Source: Daphnia carinata
Taxonomy: Eukaryota; Arthropoda; Branchiopoda; Diplostraca; Daphniidae
DNA: 64,000 nucleotides
Assembly (NCBI RefSeq): GCF_022539665.2
Contig: NC_081337.1
Coordinates: forward strand, 10,657,768-10,721,767
Direction: 5' to 3'
In this document: positions 60,966-64,000 of the stretch, piece after piece
How the letters are laid out: every line of letters begins with the position of its first letter
Position numbering within the stretch: the first letter of the stretch is position 1
Notes under the pieces: model-generated
Databases searched by the model: none
Told to the model about the DNA's origin: nothing
The model's input: the letters and a program-made list of their open reading frames with translations, nothing else
Position numbers and translations under genes: made by a program

Positions 60966-61395
60966 CTCGGATTACTACCGGGAGGTACTACACAAGAACG
61001 AGAAAGAAGAGGGTAACACAATAAATACGCGTTTTCAATTTCTTTTTCCTTTTTTTCAGCTGTTTCGAATAAACTGGGCTCGCCATAACACAGTTGAAAC
61101 GATTAAGTGTTCAATACGTTTGCTTATCTCAGTCAAAATGCTTGTCATGTTGTGTATTGAAATCGTTTCAATCAGTTCAGCAACATAAACAAAATGTAAA
61201 TTACATGACGATATCTTCTTAAAAGGCATAATGAAAAAAAAAAAAAAGAAACTAAGTTCATGTATCACTAACGAAAGATTTGAATATGGTAAAATCTCAC
61301 AATGGATTCCGAAAACATGTACAGCGTATGTTAACTTTTAGTAATACTGTCATTTAAGAAGTGTGTGATGAATGGTCGTTTACAAGAACGTTCGC
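60966..61395. other. Intergenic region
   Basis: AT-rich sequence with an A-run at 61234-61248. It should include the 3' untranslated region of the minus-strand gene to the right. No coding exon seen. Confidence 0.4.
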
Positions 61396-63929
61396 AGCTC
61401 GTCGAAAATCGCTGTGTTGAAATTCACGTCGCACGTTTCCTATAGAAACAAATTGAACACATGAATGCTATTCCAATATAGTCGGTGAGATCATCCATAT
61501 TTTCAGGGCCTCGATCATGCTCTCGAGCGCAATATATTTTAAATTCGTCTTCCGTTCACATTTAATTTTCTACTAATTGTTTTTAATCAGATGAAGCAAT
61601 TTACAGATGTCTGAAGTTTCATGCGGTATTGCATGCCGATAAGTAGTCGAAACCAGAAACAAAAGGAAACTTGCCACAAATTCCGCAAACCACATAGTTG
61701 ATGGTACTTACTTTCGTTGTAGTGTGCTCTCTACCATTGGTGAGAGGATCATTTCCAGGCTGGAGGCTCGTCGATTTTTATTCATCGCATTCTCCGGATG
61801 TAGTGAACTCGTTTGATAACCAACGGCCAAGTTGTCATTCTGATTTAGCATCCCACACACCAAGGCCAAAGCAACGCAACCCAACACGGATACACACAAA
61901 ACAAAAACAAAAAAAAAAAAACTATAAATACGATATGCGAAAGCAATTGCAAGAAATCAACACGCTTAACAGGAACCAATTGACACACGCCACACCAAGC
62001 ACTGTATAGAATTACACGATCAACCAAGCATACCATTAAAAACTATACCCAATCGTCCATATTCACGAATGTAATGTAACGCTTCTAACAAGTATTTTGC
62101 CTATTGTAATGTATGCAAAAGTGATTTTCATAACTTGTTTTTGCAGTAAATAGCAATGGGGACGATTGGATAAAATTCAAGATTACTGAAGCGACCCGTG
62201 CCAATGCCAAAACGGAATTCTAAAAGTCATCTTACCTGTTGCGCTACTGCGGGAAGATGTCGGACCAGACGAGGTAGGCTCGCATGCCAATTGGCAGGAG
62301 GATTATGGTCAGGGTAAACAAACGTCGGCGAAGGTTGAATAGCAAATTTGCCGTCCATCACATAGTTCTGGCTATTAATTCGTGTGTTGCCAGACCGGTA
62401 GCCCCGGCCTGGTAGAGTCTGACATTGAGGCTGAGGAAAGCGTTGGTACTGCCCAGGTTGACCAGGATAATGAGGGTGAGTAGTAGTAGTAGTAGTAGTA
62501 GTAGTAATGGTAAGGTTCATGGCAAAAGTCTTGGGTTTGACTGGTGTCTGTGGTCGAGTGACATATTTCGTTTGCATTGTCTGACGCGAGAGCATGTCAC
62601 CGAGATTATTCGGCTGTAACTGGTTGGTTACCGTAACACCGTTGGCAAGAGGAGAGAGCGGCATCGACACTTTGTTCTTCTCCGCTGAATGAACGGAACC
62701 GTTGCTACTACCACCGCTGCCGCTGTGGATAGATGGAGTCGGCGTGCTGGGTACGTTCATGCGCGGCAGGGCCATCGGGGCTGCGCCAGAAGTCTTGGTA
62801 GCTTGTTGAATTGAACCGGCTGGAACCTGAGGACTATTGCAAACCAACCAACATGTTACACTACAATCCCATGAAGACTGTTAGCTGTTATAGCAAGCAA
62901 AATTCGCTTACGATGGCATGGAATGGTTAGCCGAAAATGCAGTTAAAGGCAGGCCAACATGATGGGGGCTGATGGGGGCCGACGCGTTAGCCTGCGATGA
63001 GTACGAGTAGTGAAATCCGTTAAACACCGATGACGACGTCGAAGAATTGCTTGCTGGCGAAGGTGGCACGGCTGGCGGCCCAGATGTGGTTCGTCGATTG
63101 TCCTGATGATGATACTGCATATTATGGTGGTTGATGCTGCTAGTGTTGTTGCCGTACTGCTGTGCCGCAACGGGACCTGGCGCAATGCCAGGCTGTGTAT
63201 AGTGGCAGCCGTTGGGAACGGCGCTGTTTCCCGTATGATGCGCCGAAGTGTTATTGGCCACGGAGTATTGAGGCGAATAAGACGAAGATTTTTTCTGGCC
63301 AGCCGAGAAATCCCCTTGCGGCCTCGTTGTTTTATTGGGCTTCGGTCCCGGTATCGGTGCTGGAGGCGGCCTGGACGGTAAAATAAGGCATTTAAAAATT
63401 AATTGGATGATTGCAAATATTTATCACCGTCTCATCAACCGGCTTTTGCATGCCGTAAAATGGGAAAAAAAAAACAAAAAAAAAACAGAACGGCATTAAC
63501 TCCATTCGAAGAAAAACAAAAAGAGCACGCCAAAATGGCAATGCAATCAAATAATGCCCATCGAGACGGAATGTCGATCGTAATCTTGCATCTTTGATGG
63601 GGCTCAAGAATGCCATGTTTTTTTTTTCAGATTTCTATTTTCGGTTAGGGAAGTGATGGAACCATATAAAGAAAACTCATGCTGACAGTGCGCCTTTTTA
63701 CCTTGCTGCAATGGGAGGAGGATTCGCATTGGGCGCCGTTCGAGCTGTTCGTGAGTGAGTAATAGATGAGTTATTGGTGTTACTGTCCGGCCGTCCGCGT
63801 GAGCGACTGACAGGCGGGATGCTCAACGAGGCCAGGGACTGCGCCAGCGCTTCGACATTTTGCGGCGGTGAATAAGGCGGCGGCGGGCTGTCGTTGTCTA
63901 CGGATATAATCTTCCTCTCCTCCGGATAC
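61396..63929 (-). CDS. Unrecognised Ser/Pro/Thr-rich protein with PPPPY motif, 3' part
   Basis: Exons in order: 63702-63929, 62912-63370, 62236-62833 and 61712-61839, joining in frame, with upstream exons beyond the window. The sequence is low-complexity and probably disordered: RYPEERKIISV then SPPPPYSPP, a class that binds WW domains; PPPAPIPGPKPN; Ser/Asn/His-rich stretches; a Thr run encoded by a trinucleotide repeat at about 62481-62508; and RRASSLEMILSP near the end. The last exon is uncertain. At 61382-61439 two frames are open: one stops after a few codons, the other reads ETCDVNFNTAIFDELRTFL and stop, which looks conserved but needs a different donor (for example GTAGAG after LSPM). 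The family is not recognised. Likely a signalling or scaffold protein, which is inference. Confidence 0.6.
62481..62510. repeat. (TAG)n trinucleotide repeat inside coding exon
   Basis: About nine tandem GTA/TAG triplets on the plus strand read as a threonine run on the coding minus strand. Length variation here would change the protein by whole residues. Confidence 0.85.
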
Positions 63930-64000
63930 CTAATGGGGAAAAAAAACAAAAACAAAAGTACAATGTCAGGGGGGAGTGTTCCTTTCGTGATTTAAAATGA

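Noticed and set aside
1-64000. tRNA or rRNA genes
   Set aside because: No T-arm consensus with a matching A/B box pair or rRNA-like stretch was recognised by eye; a covariance-model scan would be needed to exclude them.

Overview
The window is a piece of an animal nuclear genome, most likely an arthropod and probably a branchiopod crustacean such as Daphnia. The evidence is: genes broken into many small exons by mostly 55-100 bp GT-AG introns; proteins that read as animal families (DNase II, beta-type arrestin, EDEM1, TEX11, PPP1R14, iodotyrosine deiodinase, CtIP, Fer-type bHLH, WDTC1, CstF64); close gene packing; and many A/T homopolymers. The species is an inference. No prokaryotic features, CRISPR arrays, operons or ribosome binding sites were seen. 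All gene models are hand-spliced from consensus junctions with the reading phase checked; most close exactly in frame.

Layout. 1-10072: janus-A/PHPT1 phosphohistidine phosphatase (+), whose 7.4-kb first intron contains a complete multi-exon arrestin gene on the other strand (1580-7162 or longer). 10358-15025: DNase II (+). 15026-20483: a gene-poor stretch. 19955-21599: hAT-like non-autonomous elements, two of them complete with perfect 8-bp target duplications. 21889-24337: EDEM1 (+). 24898-28794: TEX11/SPO22/ZIP4-like meiotic TPR protein (+). 28891-29611: an unrecognised small coiled-coil protein (-). 29894-30639: C1orf50/DUF2452 (+). 31074-33565: MANEC-LDLa single-pass receptor (-). 34674-35709: PPP1R14 phosphatase inhibitor (+). 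36321-37414: iodotyrosine deiodinase (-). 39305-41095: CtIP/RBBP8 (+). 43844-44890: Fer2-like bHLH factor (+). 45733-48613: WDTC1 (+), tail to tail with CSTF2 (48982-50565, -).

51006-59960 is a 9-kb satellite array of about 28 copies of a 321-bp unit that starts about 440 bp upstream of the CSTF2 start codon. It shows local dimeric periodicity at its left side, block homogenisation at its right side, and decayed relic units plus duplicated flank segments beyond its right edge. The window ends inside an unrecognised Ser/Pro/Thr-rich gene with a PPPPY motif (about 61.4-63.9 kb, -), which runs off the right end.

The genes do not form one pathway. Two of them (TEX11-like and CtIP) belong to meiotic recombination and double-strand-break repair, and EDEM1 and WDTC1 both act in protein turnover, but there is no sign that the clustering is functional. 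The most unusual parts are the satellite array with its internal structure and flanks, the nested arrestin gene, and the paired transposon insertions.
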